64,000 bases of DNA from Thermoleophilia bacterium UBA6103 (GTDB lineage: Bacteria; Actinomycetota; Thermoleophilia; UBA2241): NCBI GenBank assembly GCA_002423545.1, contig DIWP01000019.1, positions 46,200 through 110,199 of the forward strand, in the 5' to 3' direction. This document shows, in pieces, positions 25,423 to 33,600 of the stretch. Positions within the stretch are counted from its first letter, which is position 1. Every line of letters starts with the position of its first letter. The notes under the pieces were generated by a model, which saw only the letters and a list, made by a program, of their open reading frames with translations, searched no databases and was not told the DNA's origin. The position numbers were made by a program, and so were the translations under genes.

Positions 25423-27786
25423 TCATTCGGCCGTCCCTGCAGCGGCGGCTCCCGTCGCCCGCTCCTGCAGCGCCTTGACCATGAAGCTGGCCACGTGCCG
25501 GCCCTTGGTGCCGCGGCCGAAGCCGGCGTCCATGCCCCACTCCCTGGCCAGCTCGTCGGTGACCTGCGTACCGCCGGCGATCAGCAGCAGCTTCTCGCGC
25601 ACGCCCTTCTCGGCCGCCAGGTCGGCGATCTGCTCCATGTTCTGGCGGTGGATCTCGCCGTGGCTGATGATCGTCGAGAGCAGCACCGCGTCGGCGGCGT
25701 GCTCGATGGCCGCGTCGAGCAGCTTGTCGACCGGCACCGAGGTACCCAGGTAGACGCACTCGATGCCGTACTTCTCGATGCCGCCGTGCTTGATGTCGAT
25801 GATCTCGCGCATGCCGACCGAGTGCTCGTCGTTGCCCACGGTGGCCGCCACGCACTTCAGCCCGCGCTCGTTGACGAACTCGCGGATCTCATCGTCGGAA
25901 AGCTCCTCCGGCTCCTCGGGGATCACCAGCGTGGCGGGATCGATGGCCACGTCGAGCCGACCGCGCACCTCCAGCAGGGTGCCCTCGGCCGGGTGCATCA
26001 CCTGCTTGTGGATCACTTCGGGGTCGGCCAGGTTCATCGCCTTGGCCATCTCGAGGGCGGCGAACTCGGCCACCCGCTCGGAGGCCGGCAGGAACAGGGT
26101 GACGACCACGAAGCCGTCGCCGGCCCACTGCACCTCGGGCTTGATGAGGCCCTTCTCCCGCATCTCGGCGGTCTGGGCGAGGCGCACGTTGACGTTGTCC
26201 TCGGGGTCGAGCTCATCGACGAAGGGAATGAGCTCCTCGTTGCAGAGCGTGCAGCCGCCGATCAGCTCGCAGGGCCGCGGCGCGCCGTTGCCCTCCACCA
26301 GTCCACACTCGCCGAACGCCTGCTCGAGGTGGTTCTCGCCGAAGTGGTGGCAGACCGGGGCCAGGTAGTCGTCGGCCCGCTCGACCACTGTGTCGACGCC
26401 GACGCCGCCGTCGAGCTTGCGGAAGATGCCGTCGTCGTTGGTCTCGGGGTACTGGCCGGAGTCGACGAAGTAGCCGGCCTCGACGGCGCCGAAGTAGCCG
26501 CCGTCGCGCAGCATGCCCTCGAGGAAGAGCACGGCCCGTTCCTTGAGCTCGCGCACCTTGCTCTTGAGCTCCGGCGCCTGGCGGTCGAGCTTGACGATCT
26601 TGCGCACGCCGTCGAGACCCACCAGAGTCTGGCGGGCGGTGTTGCAGGCGTGCACGTTGTTGTAGTGCCAGGGGACGTTGCGGCCTTCGTCGGGGGTGAT
26701 GGTGCTCTGGATGTCGGCGCTCGTCAGGCGGCTGATGAGCATGTCGAGCACGTGGTTGACGGTCGCCTCGCGGCCGCAGCTCTCGATGTAGCGGGTGTTC
26801 TGCTGGGCCCGCATCCTGTACCCGGCAAAGAGGTCGCGCAGGGCGACCGCGTACGGCAGGTCCATGCGCACGCAGGGCGCCGGGGCGGCGTCGGGCGGCA
26901 CCGTGGAGAGGCAGATGCTCTCTTTCGGCATGCCGGCCTTGACCGAGTAGGCACAGTTGATGGCGTGCTGCACGAGCAGCTCGGGCATCACCTTCCAGGC
27001 CTCGCGGGCGGTGGCATTGGCGTTGTGGGCGCCGTCGATCTGGGCCATGTTGGCGGCCGCCATGAGCTTTTTTGCCACGGCCGCATCGACGAAGCTGCGC
27101 ACCATGTTGATGTTGCGGTACAGGACGTTGTACTGCGGATCCTGGTGGGCGCCGTTGACGCCCTCCTCGGCGAACATGACGGCCATCTCGGGACCGGCCA
27201 CGCCGCTGATGTAGCTGTGGAAGTTGATCGGCCGGCCCACCTCGTCCTCTATCTGGTCGAGGGCCTTGCGGGTGGCGCGCACCTGCTTGCGGGTCACGGC
27301 GATGCCGCCGACCCCCTCGGGGGTGCCCTCCAGCAGGCTGTCCATGTGGCTCTGGCCGGCGGTACGGATGACCATGATGTGGTCGGCGCCGTGCCAGGCG
27401 GCCATGCGCATGCGGCGCACGTCGTCCTCGAAGCGTCCCGAGGCGATCTCGGTGGTCACCACGCAGTCGGGCTGCGGGTCGATGTTGCCGAAGTACTTGG
27501 CCGCCGGCAGCGGCACGCTGCGCGCCAGCGGTTCGGAGGTCTCGCGGTAGGAGAACGGCCCCAGGCGCTGGTCGTTGAGACGCTTGCGCCACGTCCAGCC
27601 GCGGCGACGGGGACGGTAGTGCTCGAGGTCGGCGAGAATCTGCTCCAGGTCGAGCTTCTCTTCAGGTGAGAGCGGGTGCGTGGAAGCCCAGTCGCCCGGG
27701 CCGGCGCCGACGGGATGGTAGCCGGGCGGCTTGACGGCCGGCCGGGCGTGTCCGGTGGGCGGTGATTCAGGCGGCACGGTGACCAC
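25423..27786 (-). CDS. oraE: D-ornithine 4,5-aminomutase, large (E) subunit
   Basis: 787 residues from GTG 27786; a second GTG (27777) is three codons in, and the start overlaps the end of oraS. Family phrases run through a TIM barrel (about 90-600; HMDSLLEGTPEGVGGIAVTR, QYNVLYRNINMVRSFVDAAV) and a C-terminal B12 Rossmann domain. Cobalt ligand motif DEHSVG (DxHxxG) at about 653-658 and the lysine in SVPVDK (about 688), the likely PLP Schiff-base residue, are present. With OraS it turns D-ornithine into 2,4-diaminopentanoate using adenosylcobalamin and PLP. Cytoplasmic. Confidence 0.93.
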   Translation of the reverse strand: MVTVPPESPPTGHARPAVKPPGYHPVGAGPGDWASTHPLSPEEKLDLEQILADLEHYRPRRRGWTWRKRLNDQRLGPFSYRETSEPLARSVPLPAAKYFGNIDPQPDCVVTTEIASGRFEDDVRRMRMAAWHGADHIMVIRTAGQSHMDSLLEGTPEGVGGIAVTRKQVRATRKALDQIEDEVGRPINFHSYISGVAGPEMAVMFAEEGVNGAHQDPQYNVLYRNINMVRSFVDAAVAKKLMAAANMAQIDGAHNANATAREAWKVMPELLVQHAINCAYSVKAGMPKESICLSTVPPDAAPAPCVRMDLPYAVALRDLFAGYRMRAQQNTRYIESCGREATVNHVLDMLISRLTSADIQSTITPDEGRNVPWHYNNVHACNTARQTLVGLDGVRKIVKLDRQAPELKSKVRELKERAVLFLEGMLRDGGYFGAVEAGYFVDSGQYPETNDDGIFRKLDGGVGVDTVVERADDYLAPVCHHFGENHLEQAFGECGLVEGNGAPRPCELIGGCTLCNEELIPFVDELDPEDNVNVRLAQTAEMREKGLIKPEVQWAGDGFVVVTLFLPASERVAEFAALEMAKAMNLADPEVIHKQVMHPAEGTLLEVRGRLDVAIDPATLVIPEEPEELSDDEIREFVNERGLKCVAATVGNDEHSVGMREIIDIKHGGIEKYGIECVYLGTSVPVDKLLDAAIEHAADAVLLSTIISHGEIHRQNMEQIADLAAEKGVREKLLLIAGGTQVTDELAREWGMDAGFGRGTKGRHVASFMVKALQERATGAAAAGTAE

Positions 27787-28135
27787 CCCACTTCTTCTCG
27801 ACCGCCTCCCAGCCCTTGCCGGCGGCCAGCTTGGCGGCCGCCGCACGCACGTCGACCTTCCAGACCTGCGAGCAGTGCCAGACCACATGGCCGGCGCCAT
27901 GTCCCAGCAGGCCGCGCTTGTCGACCTCGGAGACGACGGCGTTGGCGGTCTGGGAGTCGATGCCCATGCGCATCAGCACCGAGCGCTCGATGGACGGCGA
28001 GGTGTGCGTGCGCGCCAGCTCGATGAGCGGATCGACGATCTCATCGACCAGCTCCCAGAAGCGCTCCTCGAGCTGCTCCTCGGTCAGGTCGGCCAGGTGC
28101 GTGCGCCAGGCGAGGTACTCGTCGGCGCGCGTCAT
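27767..28135 (-). CDS. oraS: D-ornithine 4,5-aminomutase, small (S) subunit
   Basis: 122 residues, ATG 28135 overlapping the ortB stop (ATGA). Helical protein with MTRADEYLAWRTHLADLTEE, RSVLMRMGIDSQTANAVVSE and HGAGHVVWHCSQVW, as expected for OraS (about 120 residues). It forms the alpha2beta2 enzyme with OraE; no cofactor site of its own. Its 3' end overlaps the oraE start by about 20 bases, ensuring balanced synthesis. Confidence 0.93.
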   Translation of the reverse strand: MTRADEYLAWRTHLADLTEEQLEERFWELVDEIVDPLIELARTHTSPSIERSVLMRMGIDSQTANAVVSEVDKRGLLGHGAGHVVWHCSQVWKVDVRAAAAKLAAGKGWEAVEKKWGGHRAA

Positions 28136-29547
28136 GAGGCTTCCCGGAGCTCGACCAACATGGCCTCCACCTTCTCGGCGCTGCTGTTGGTGTCGGCGGC
28201 CAGGAACTCGATGTCGGCGGCCGTCGGCACGTAGTCGGCGCCGGCGTTCTTGAGCGCGTTGCGCACATAGCTCCTGCGCATGCGGTCGACGTCGAAGTCC
28301 TTGGCGCAGATCTGCTCCGGCCGCTCGGGGATCACGATGACCTTGCCGGGCACGTTGTTCTTCGGGTCGCCGGAGCAGACCCCGACGCCCATCTCCTTCG
28401 CGAAGTTGAGCTGCGCCCAGTGGTGCTTGCCGGCGCCGGTGTACTCGGTCTCCTGCACCACCACAGTGGCCTCGCGCGGCAGGTCGCGGGCCAGGCTCAC
28501 GGCGGCCGTCATGGCGGTGTTGCCGGCCGGGCCCCGTTCCAGGCCCTCGAGCTTCACGAGCGCCTCGGTGACGTAGAACGTCTCGCCCTGGGTCACCGTG
28601 AGGTAGCGGTCGATGTAGCGCAGGCTGCGGGCCGCGTTGCGCGGCACGTCGGCGCGGTCGGGCCAGGTGGCGAACGGCACGCCGAACCCGGTGTGGCCGG
28701 TCGTGAAGCTCTTGCGGTTGAAGTCGTGGTCGCTGGCCATGTGCAGGCCGGAAAGGTCGACCGAGGCGCTCACGATCTGCGTCTCGCCGGCGCCGGCGCG
28801 CTTGAGGCCGCGGGCGGTGCCGGTGGTGTTGCCGCCGCCGGCGTGCGTGATGACGCACACAGTGGGCGGTGCGCCGGTGCGCTCGCGCATCTCCTCGGCG
28901 ATCTCCAGGCCCAGCGTCTCGATGCCGCTGACGCCGAAGCTGCTGTAGAGGCTGGCGGCGAAGTAGCCGGTCTGGTCGAGCAGCTCGAGCATGTGGAAGA
29001 ACAGCTCCGGGCCCACCGTCATCTGGATCACCTCGGCCCCGTAGGCCTCGCAGATGCGGCTCTTCTCGATGATCTCCGGCTGACCGATGTGGCGGCTGTC
29101 GAAGGTCTCCTGGCAGATGATGCACGTGAGACCGTAGCGGGCCGCCTGGCTGGAGACGGCGGCGCCGTAGTTGCCGGACGTGGCGGCGATGACGCCCTCG
29201 TAGCCCTTCTCCTTGGCTACGTGGATGCTGACGCTGGCGCGGCGGTCCTTGAAGGCGCCGGCCAGGTTGGCGGCCTCGTCCTTGACGAAGATGCGGGCGC
29301 CCTTGCCCGGCTCGCTGATACTGCGCACCAGGTCGGTCATGTTGCGCAGCTCGAGCAGCGGCGTGTCGCCGACGCCGGCCGTCCGCTGGATGGCCCTGAT
29401 GTCGGCCAGGCTGTAGCCGTGGTCGGCCATCATGGCCTCGTAGTCGAAGGCGATGGGGCTCTGCTCGAACTGCTGGTAGTCCATGCCAAGGGCGCGGCGC
29501 ATGATCTCGCCGCGGCGGCTCATGATCTCGTCGAAGCGGGTGCTCAT
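28132..29547 (-). CDS. ortB: 2-amino-4-ketopentanoate thiolase, beta (PLP) subunit
   Basis: 471 residues, ATG 29547 overlapping the ortA stop. Fold-type II PLP protein resembling threonine synthase: PLP lysine in GAFKDRRA (about 118-125), SGNYGAAVSSQAA for substrate binding, and GGGNTTGTARG as the phosphate-binding loop. With OrtA it splits 2-amino-4-ketopentanoate with coenzyme A to acetyl-CoA and D-alanine, the last specific step of oxidative ornithine breakdown. Confidence 0.92.
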   Translation of the reverse strand: MSTRFDEIMSRRGEIMRRALGMDYQQFEQSPIAFDYEAMMADHGYSLADIRAIQRTAGVGDTPLLELRNMTDLVRSISEPGKGARIFVKDEAANLAGAFKDRRASVSIHVAKEKGYEGVIAATSGNYGAAVSSQAARYGLTCIICQETFDSRHIGQPEIIEKSRICEAYGAEVIQMTVGPELFFHMLELLDQTGYFAASLYSSFGVSGIETLGLEIAEEMRERTGAPPTVCVITHAGGGNTTGTARGLKRAGAGETQIVSASVDLSGLHMASDHDFNRKSFTTGHTGFGVPFATWPDRADVPRNAARSLRYIDRYLTVTQGETFYVTEALVKLEGLERGPAGNTAMTAAVSLARDLPREATVVVQETEYTGAGKHHWAQLNFAKEMGVGVCSGDPKNNVPGKVIVIPERPEQICAKDFDVDRMRRSYVRNALKNAGADYVPTAADIEFLAADTNSSAEKVEAMLVELREAS

Positions 29548-29921
29548 GAGGCACCGCCTTCCGTGCCGGCGTCCTCGCCGCCGGGCTCGTCGAGCACCTC
29601 TCCGTGCTGGGCGGCCCGATAGGCCGCCAGCCGCTCGCGCAGGTCGGGACCCACGTGCACCAGCTCGGGGATCGGCCGGCCGAAGGTGTGGAAGTAGCCG
29701 GGGTTGATGTCGCTGAGCGTGCCGGTGACCGTCCGCCCGGTGACCGTCTGCACGCACACCTCGGCGCCCATGTCGACGGCGGACTCGGCATAGCCCTTGA
29801 TCCACATGCGCAGCGGCTGGGCCGCCGTGTCCTCCGGCAGGTTCTTCGAGCGGTCGGCCGGCTCGAGAAGGACGCTCTCGACCTCGACCCAGTCCCCCGC
29901 TCGGCAGCGCTGATCACTCAT
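29544..29921 (-). CDS. ortA: 2-amino-4-ketopentanoate thiolase, alpha subunit
   Basis: 125 residues, ATG 29921 with AAGGGAG at 7 bases. Small beta-rich subunit: AGDWVEVESVLLEPADRSKN, then MWIKGYAESAVDMGAEV, then TVTGTLSDINPGYFHTFGRP, the characteristic OrtA end. C-terminal extension of about 25 residues is Gly/Glu rich. Works only with OrtB. Separated from ord by about 107 bases that contain a strong hairpin, unlike the overlapping genes that follow. Confidence 0.91.
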   Translation of the reverse strand: MSDQRCRAGDWVEVESVLLEPADRSKNLPEDTAAQPLRMWIKGYAESAVDMGAEVCVQTVTGRTVTGTLSDINPGYFHTFGRPIPELVHVGPDLRERLAAYRAAQHGEVLDEPGGEDAGTEGGAS

Positions 29922-29983
29922 CGTGCCGCTCCCTTTCGGTGTTGTCGGCGGGCCGCCCGCAGGGCGTCCCGTCCGGTCGTTCG

Positions 29984-30010
29984 GCGGGCGGGCCGCGGCG
30001 GCCCGCCCGC
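29984..30010 (-). promoter_or_regulatory. Intercistronic 12-bp hairpin between ord and ortA
   Basis: GCGGGCGGGCCG (29984-29995), loop CGG, exact complement 29999-30010. It is in the transcript between ord and ortA and could act as partial terminator, processing or stability element that sets different ord and ort levels. No U tract. Confidence 0.5.
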
Positions 30011-30028
30011 TCCTCTTCCCGGTCGGCC

Positions 30029-31042
30029 TCAGACGCTCGGCGTCAGGAAGCGCGGCAGCGGCATGTCGACCACGGTCAGCATGCCGGCCGGCGCGTCCTT
30101 CATCAGCGGGATGTAGTTGCCGGTCGACGCGTAGGTGCCCTTGCCGCCCGGGATCTCGGGCTTGTTGGCCATGTTGACGTCGGGGTCGCCGTGGATCTCG
30201 ATGTAATCGCCGGTGTCCTGGCCCTCCAGATGCGGGTGGATCTGCTGCGGGTGGATCAGCTCGATCTTGAGCTCGCCCTTGCTGTAGCCCTTGCCGATGT
30301 GACGGCAGCCGGCCACGTCGCCCGGGGCCACGTGCACATGCGGCGTGCTGCGCTCGACGCTGGTGACGATCGGCTCGCGGGTCTCGACGATCTCGTCGAT
30401 CTCCCATTTGAGCGCCCTGGCGATCAGCATGATGCTCTCGGGAAAGCCGATGTGGCCGACGATGCTGCCGTCGGCGACACCGGCCTCGAACTCCTGCACG
30501 GTGGTGCCCACGCCCTGGCCCTTCATCACGGTGGGGCCGAACGGCGAGAGGTCGTTGACGCGGGTCGCCTTGATCGAGTCGATGCGCAGACAGACGCTGC
30601 TCCACATGACGATCAGCGCGTCGAGCATGAAGCCGGGGTTGATGCCGGTACCGAGCACCGAGACGCCCTGCTCTTTGGCCATGGCGTCGACGGTCTCGGC
30701 CCAGTCGGGGTCGGAGGCCCACGGATAGCTGATCTTCTCGGCGATGCAGATCACGTCGGCGCCGGACCTGATGGCCGGGTGCACCTGGCCGGTGACCTCG
30801 TGCAGGTTGCTCTGCGTATTGATGCAGACCACGTCGGGCTTCGCCTCGGCCAGCACTTTCTCGAAATCGGTCGACATGACGACGTCACAGGGGCGGCCGA
30901 GCAGCTCGCCGACCGTCTTGCCGTCCTTGGCCGGGTTGGTGACGATACAGCCGGCCAGCTCGATGTCTCTGGGCCGGTCGAGGATGAACTTCAGCAGGCC
31001 CTGGCCCATCTCGCCGGTGCCCCACTCAACGACCTTGATCAT
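30029..31042 (-). CDS. ord: 2,4-diaminopentanoate dehydrogenase
   Basis: 337 residues, ATG 31042 with GAAAGGG upstream. N-terminal Rossmann motif VVEWGTGEMGQGLLKFI (about 4-20) binds NAD(P); the body contains INTQSNLHEVTGQVHPAI and GTGINPGFMLDALI, typical of the dihydrodipicolinate reductase-like Ord family. It oxidatively deaminates 2,4-diaminopentanoate, the OraSE product, to 2-amino-4-ketopentanoate for OrtAB. First gene of the operon; gene order ord-ortA-ortB-oraS-oraE-glmL matches clostridial clusters. No ornithine racemase gene (orr) was seen nearby. Confidence 0.93.
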   Translation of the reverse strand: MIKVVEWGTGEMGQGLLKFILDRPRDIELAGCIVTNPAKDGKTVGELLGRPCDVVMSTDFEKVLAEAKPDVVCINTQSNLHEVTGQVHPAIRSGADVICIAEKISYPWASDPDWAETVDAMAKEQGVSVLGTGINPGFMLDALIVMWSSVCLRIDSIKATRVNDLSPFGPTVMKGQGVGTTVQEFEAGVADGSIVGHIGFPESIMLIARALKWEIDEIVETREPIVTSVERSTPHVHVAPGDVAGCRHIGKGYSKGELKIELIHPQQIHPHLEGQDTGDYIEIHGDPDVNMANKPEIPGGKGTYASTGNYIPLMKDAPAGMLTVVDMPLPRFLTPSV

Positions 31043-31631
31043 CTGATGCCCTTTCTCTGGCGGATCGACGCTGTGCGATGGACTGTGCGATGAAGACGGA
31101 GTCGATGCATCCGACGGCGCTGCACGCGGAGCGAGGCGTCACGGCATGACGCAGCGCGCACGGCGGCGCGGAGGTGCGGGGTCGCACGGGGGCGTGAGAC
31201 AGGATGACGACCGCGAGGCAGACCGTCCCGGCATGGACTCGGCGAGCCACGACGCGGTGGACCGCCCACGATGAAGGGATACCTGCCGGACGACGCCTGC
31301 CGTGGACAGACCGGCGTCTCACGTCCCGGCGGCGCGCCTCACGGACGGCGCACCGCGGGTGCGATCAGACGAGGCCGGCTGGTGGAGGCTGATCGACGAC
31401 CTCGTACGCCAGGGTGTCGATCTCTGCGTTGATGCTCGCCTCCGTAGGTGGGAGTGGCGTGAGGCCTCAGCTGCGACCTCACGCCGACGATGCTACCGGC
31501 CGCCCCCCGACAAGTCAACACATCCGTGTATCAACTTCATGCACGCTGGCCGCCAACGGCCGGCCGGCACTGACCGCAGACCGCCGCGGTCTACCTCGCG
31601 GCAGACGACGGCAGCTCCTCTGCCCTGCCGT
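31043..31631. other. Intergenic region upstream of the ornithine operon
   Basis: 589 bases. A 9-bp stem hairpin lies at 31456-31485. On the minus strand around 31445-31370 the frame PTEASINAEIDTLAYEVV is reminiscent of the INAEVDxLVY tail of type II restriction-modification proteins, but it has no start and is only about 25 residues. No other gene is supportable. It should hold the ord promoter; no clear boxes were seen. Confidence 0.4.
31456..31485 (-). terminator. Hairpin downstream of universal stress gene
   Basis: GGCGTGAGG (31456-31464) pairs exactly with CCTCACGCC (31477-31485) around a 12-base loop. It is 147 bases beyond the stop of the leftward stress gene; terminator role is a guess. 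Confidence 0.35.
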
Positions 31632-32084
31632 TCAGCTCTCCGGCGCCGGCACGATCAGGACCGGGATGTCGCTGCGATGCAGCACCCGCATGGCCGTGGA
31701 GCCCATGATCACATCGCGCACGCCGCCGGCCCCCGAGGCGCCGACGATGATGTACTCCGCCCCTATGTCATGGGCTGCGTTCAAGATGACGTCGGCCGGC
31801 TCATCGCGAGTGCACACGGAGGCCACCTTGACACCCGCGTCCCGCGCCCGCGAGACCGCCTTCTCCATGTCCTCGTCGACCCTCTTGCGCCACTGCTTGA
31901 GCCACTCTTCGCCGTCGATGGGGATGCCGCGGAAGGTGGAGCCGGCCCAGTCCGCCGGCCGGTCCTCGCCGCAGACCACGGTGAGTTCCCAATCGGCGCC
32001 GGACCGGGCCAGCGCGATCGCCTTGTCGAGCGCCGCGTCGGCCGCCTTGGAGCCGTCGTACCCCATCACGATCTTGTGCGCCAT
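31632..32084 (-). CDS. Universal stress protein A family, ATP-binding type
   Basis: 150 residues, ATG 32084 after GAGGAGGG. Begins KIVMGYDGSKAADAALDKAI and ends with the ATP-binding signature GASGAGGVRDVIMGSTAMRV (GxxG-x9-G-S/T), so it is of the nucleotide-binding UspA type. Such proteins act in the cytoplasm under starvation, energy or oxidative stress; target unknown. Single gene by spacing. Confidence 0.9.
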   Translation of the reverse strand: MAHKIVMGYDGSKAADAALDKAIALARSGADWELTVVCGEDRPADWAGSTFRGIPIDGEEWLKQWRKRVDEDMEKAVSRARDAGVKVASVCTRDEPADVILNAAHDIGAEYIIVGASGAGGVRDVIMGSTAMRVLHRSDIPVLIVPAPES

Positions 32085-32253
32085 GATCGCCCTCCTCTTC
32101 GTCGACTCCTCCATCTCTGGTTCCCGTCGGAGTGTCTACGTACACCCCCGGCGCCATGGCGACCGCCGTGCTCACGGGGCCGCGAGGAACAGATGAGTAC
32201 TCTGTTTGCGTTCTGGCAATACACGTCGCATCGGCGAGCGACGCGATGAGGAC

Positions 32254-33600
32254 ATGCCGGAGCGCGGGATCATACGGACGTACTTGGCGATCACCGCCGT
32301 CACCACGCTCGCGCAAGCCCTGATCTGGGGCGTCAACACGCTGTTCCTGCTCGATGCCGGCCTCGACATCTTCGGCGTCATGGTCGCCAACGCGGCGTTC
32401 GCCGCCGGCCAGGTGGTGTTCGAGGTGCCCACCGGTGTCGTCGCAGACACGGTCGGCCGGCGTGTCTCCTACCTTCTCTGCGTCGGTATCCTTCTTGTGT
32501 CCACGCTTCTGTACGTGTGGTTCGGAGCCATCCAGGCCGGGCTGCCGGCGTTCATCCTGGCGTCCGTGCTCCTCGGTCTCGGCTACACCTTCTTCACCGG
32601 CGCCGTCGAGGCCTGGATGGTCGACGCTCTCAACAGCGTCGGCTACACCGGCAAGGTCGACGTCGTCTTCGCTCGCGGCGCCATGGCACAGGGCGCCGCG
32701 ATGCTGATCGGCACCGTCGGCGGCGGCTTTCTCGGGCAGATCGATCTGGCGATCCCGTACCTGGCTCGTGCGGTCATGATGGTGCCGGCCGCCCTCCTCG
32801 GCATCCTGTATATGCGGGACAGGGGCTTCACACCGCGACCGCTCAAGCTCTCGCGGTTCGGCGAAGAGACGCGCACTATCGCCAGCGCCGGGATCACCTT
32901 CGGGTGGCGGGACCCGGTCGTGCGGCCGCTCATGATCGCCGGGCTCGTGCTCGGCACCTTCTTCATGTACGGCTTCTACTCGTGGCAGGCGTACTTCCTC
33001 GAACTGCTCGAGCGCGACCTCGTCTGGGTCAACGGCGTCATCGCCGCCCTGGTGGCGCTCTCGACCATCGTCGGCAACAGCATCGTCGGCCGGCTGGCCA
33101 GGACCAAGCTGCAGCGTTCGACGATCATCTTCGCCATGGTGGCCGTGCAGGCGGTGGTGATCGTCGGCGCGGCGTTGCTGCAGGTCTTCTGGATCGCCGT
33201 GCCGCTCTATCTGATGTCCACGCTCGCCTTCGGGGTGATGACGCCGATCCGCCAAGCGTGGCTCAACGCGCGCATACCGTCGGAGCAGCGGGCCACGATC
33301 ATCTCACTCGACGCCCTCTTCCTCGACGCCGGCGGCGCCGTCGGCCAGGTCGGGCTCGGCTATCTCTCCCGGGCGATGTCCATCCCGATGGCCTGGATCG
33401 TGGGCGGCGCCATCCATCTCATCGCCCTGCCGTTCATCCTGCGGGCTGGACGCGCGGAGGCGCAATGGCCCGCCGCGGCGGCGGAGGGCGCAGTGGGGGC
33501 CCCGTTGGCGGGAGTAGGCGGACAAGAGCAGGCGGCGACGGCGCCGGAGGCCGCCGAGCCCGATGTCAGCAGACCGCTGTGCGGTCAGAGAGTCTGCTGA
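32254..33600 (+). CDS. Major facilitator superfamily transporter
   Basis: 448 residues from ATG 32254, weak AGGAC ribosome site. Twelve hydrophobic segments in two halves. The loop between helices 2 and 3 carries the MFS signature region, FEVPTGVVADTVGRRVSYLL (about 56-75). The central loop (about 185-205) is basic. The last 45 residues are Ala/Glu-rich and likely disordered. Similar to drug/metabolite efflux members; substrate cannot be told. Its last 16 bases overlap the end of the convergent addA gene. Confidence 0.85.
   Translation: MPERGIIRTYLAITAVTTLAQALIWGVNTLFLLDAGLDIFGVMVANAAFAAGQVVFEVPTGVVADTVGRRVSYLLCVGILLVSTLLYVWFGAIQAGLPAFILASVLLGLGYTFFTGAVEAWMVDALNSVGYTGKVDVVFARGAMAQGAAMLIGTVGGGFLGQIDLAIPYLARAVMMVPAALLGILYMRDRGFTPRPLKLSRFGEETRTIASAGITFGWRDPVVRPLMIAGLVLGTFFMYGFYSWQAYFLELLERDLVWVNGVIAALVALSTIVGNSIVGRLARTKLQRSTIIFAMVAVQAVVIVGAALLQVFWIAVPLYLMSTLAFGVMTPIRQAWLNARIPSEQRATIISLDALFLDAGGAVGQVGLGYLSRAMSIPMAWIVGGAIHLIALPFILRAGRAEAQWPAAAAEGAVGAPLAGVGGQEQAATAPEAAEPDVSRPLCGQRVC

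Noticed and set aside
23956..27669. 1237-residue plus-strand open frame
   Set aside because: Antisense shadow of glmL-like and oraE; composition (His/Arg/Gly/Val) is typical of G+C-rich shadows and has no domain.
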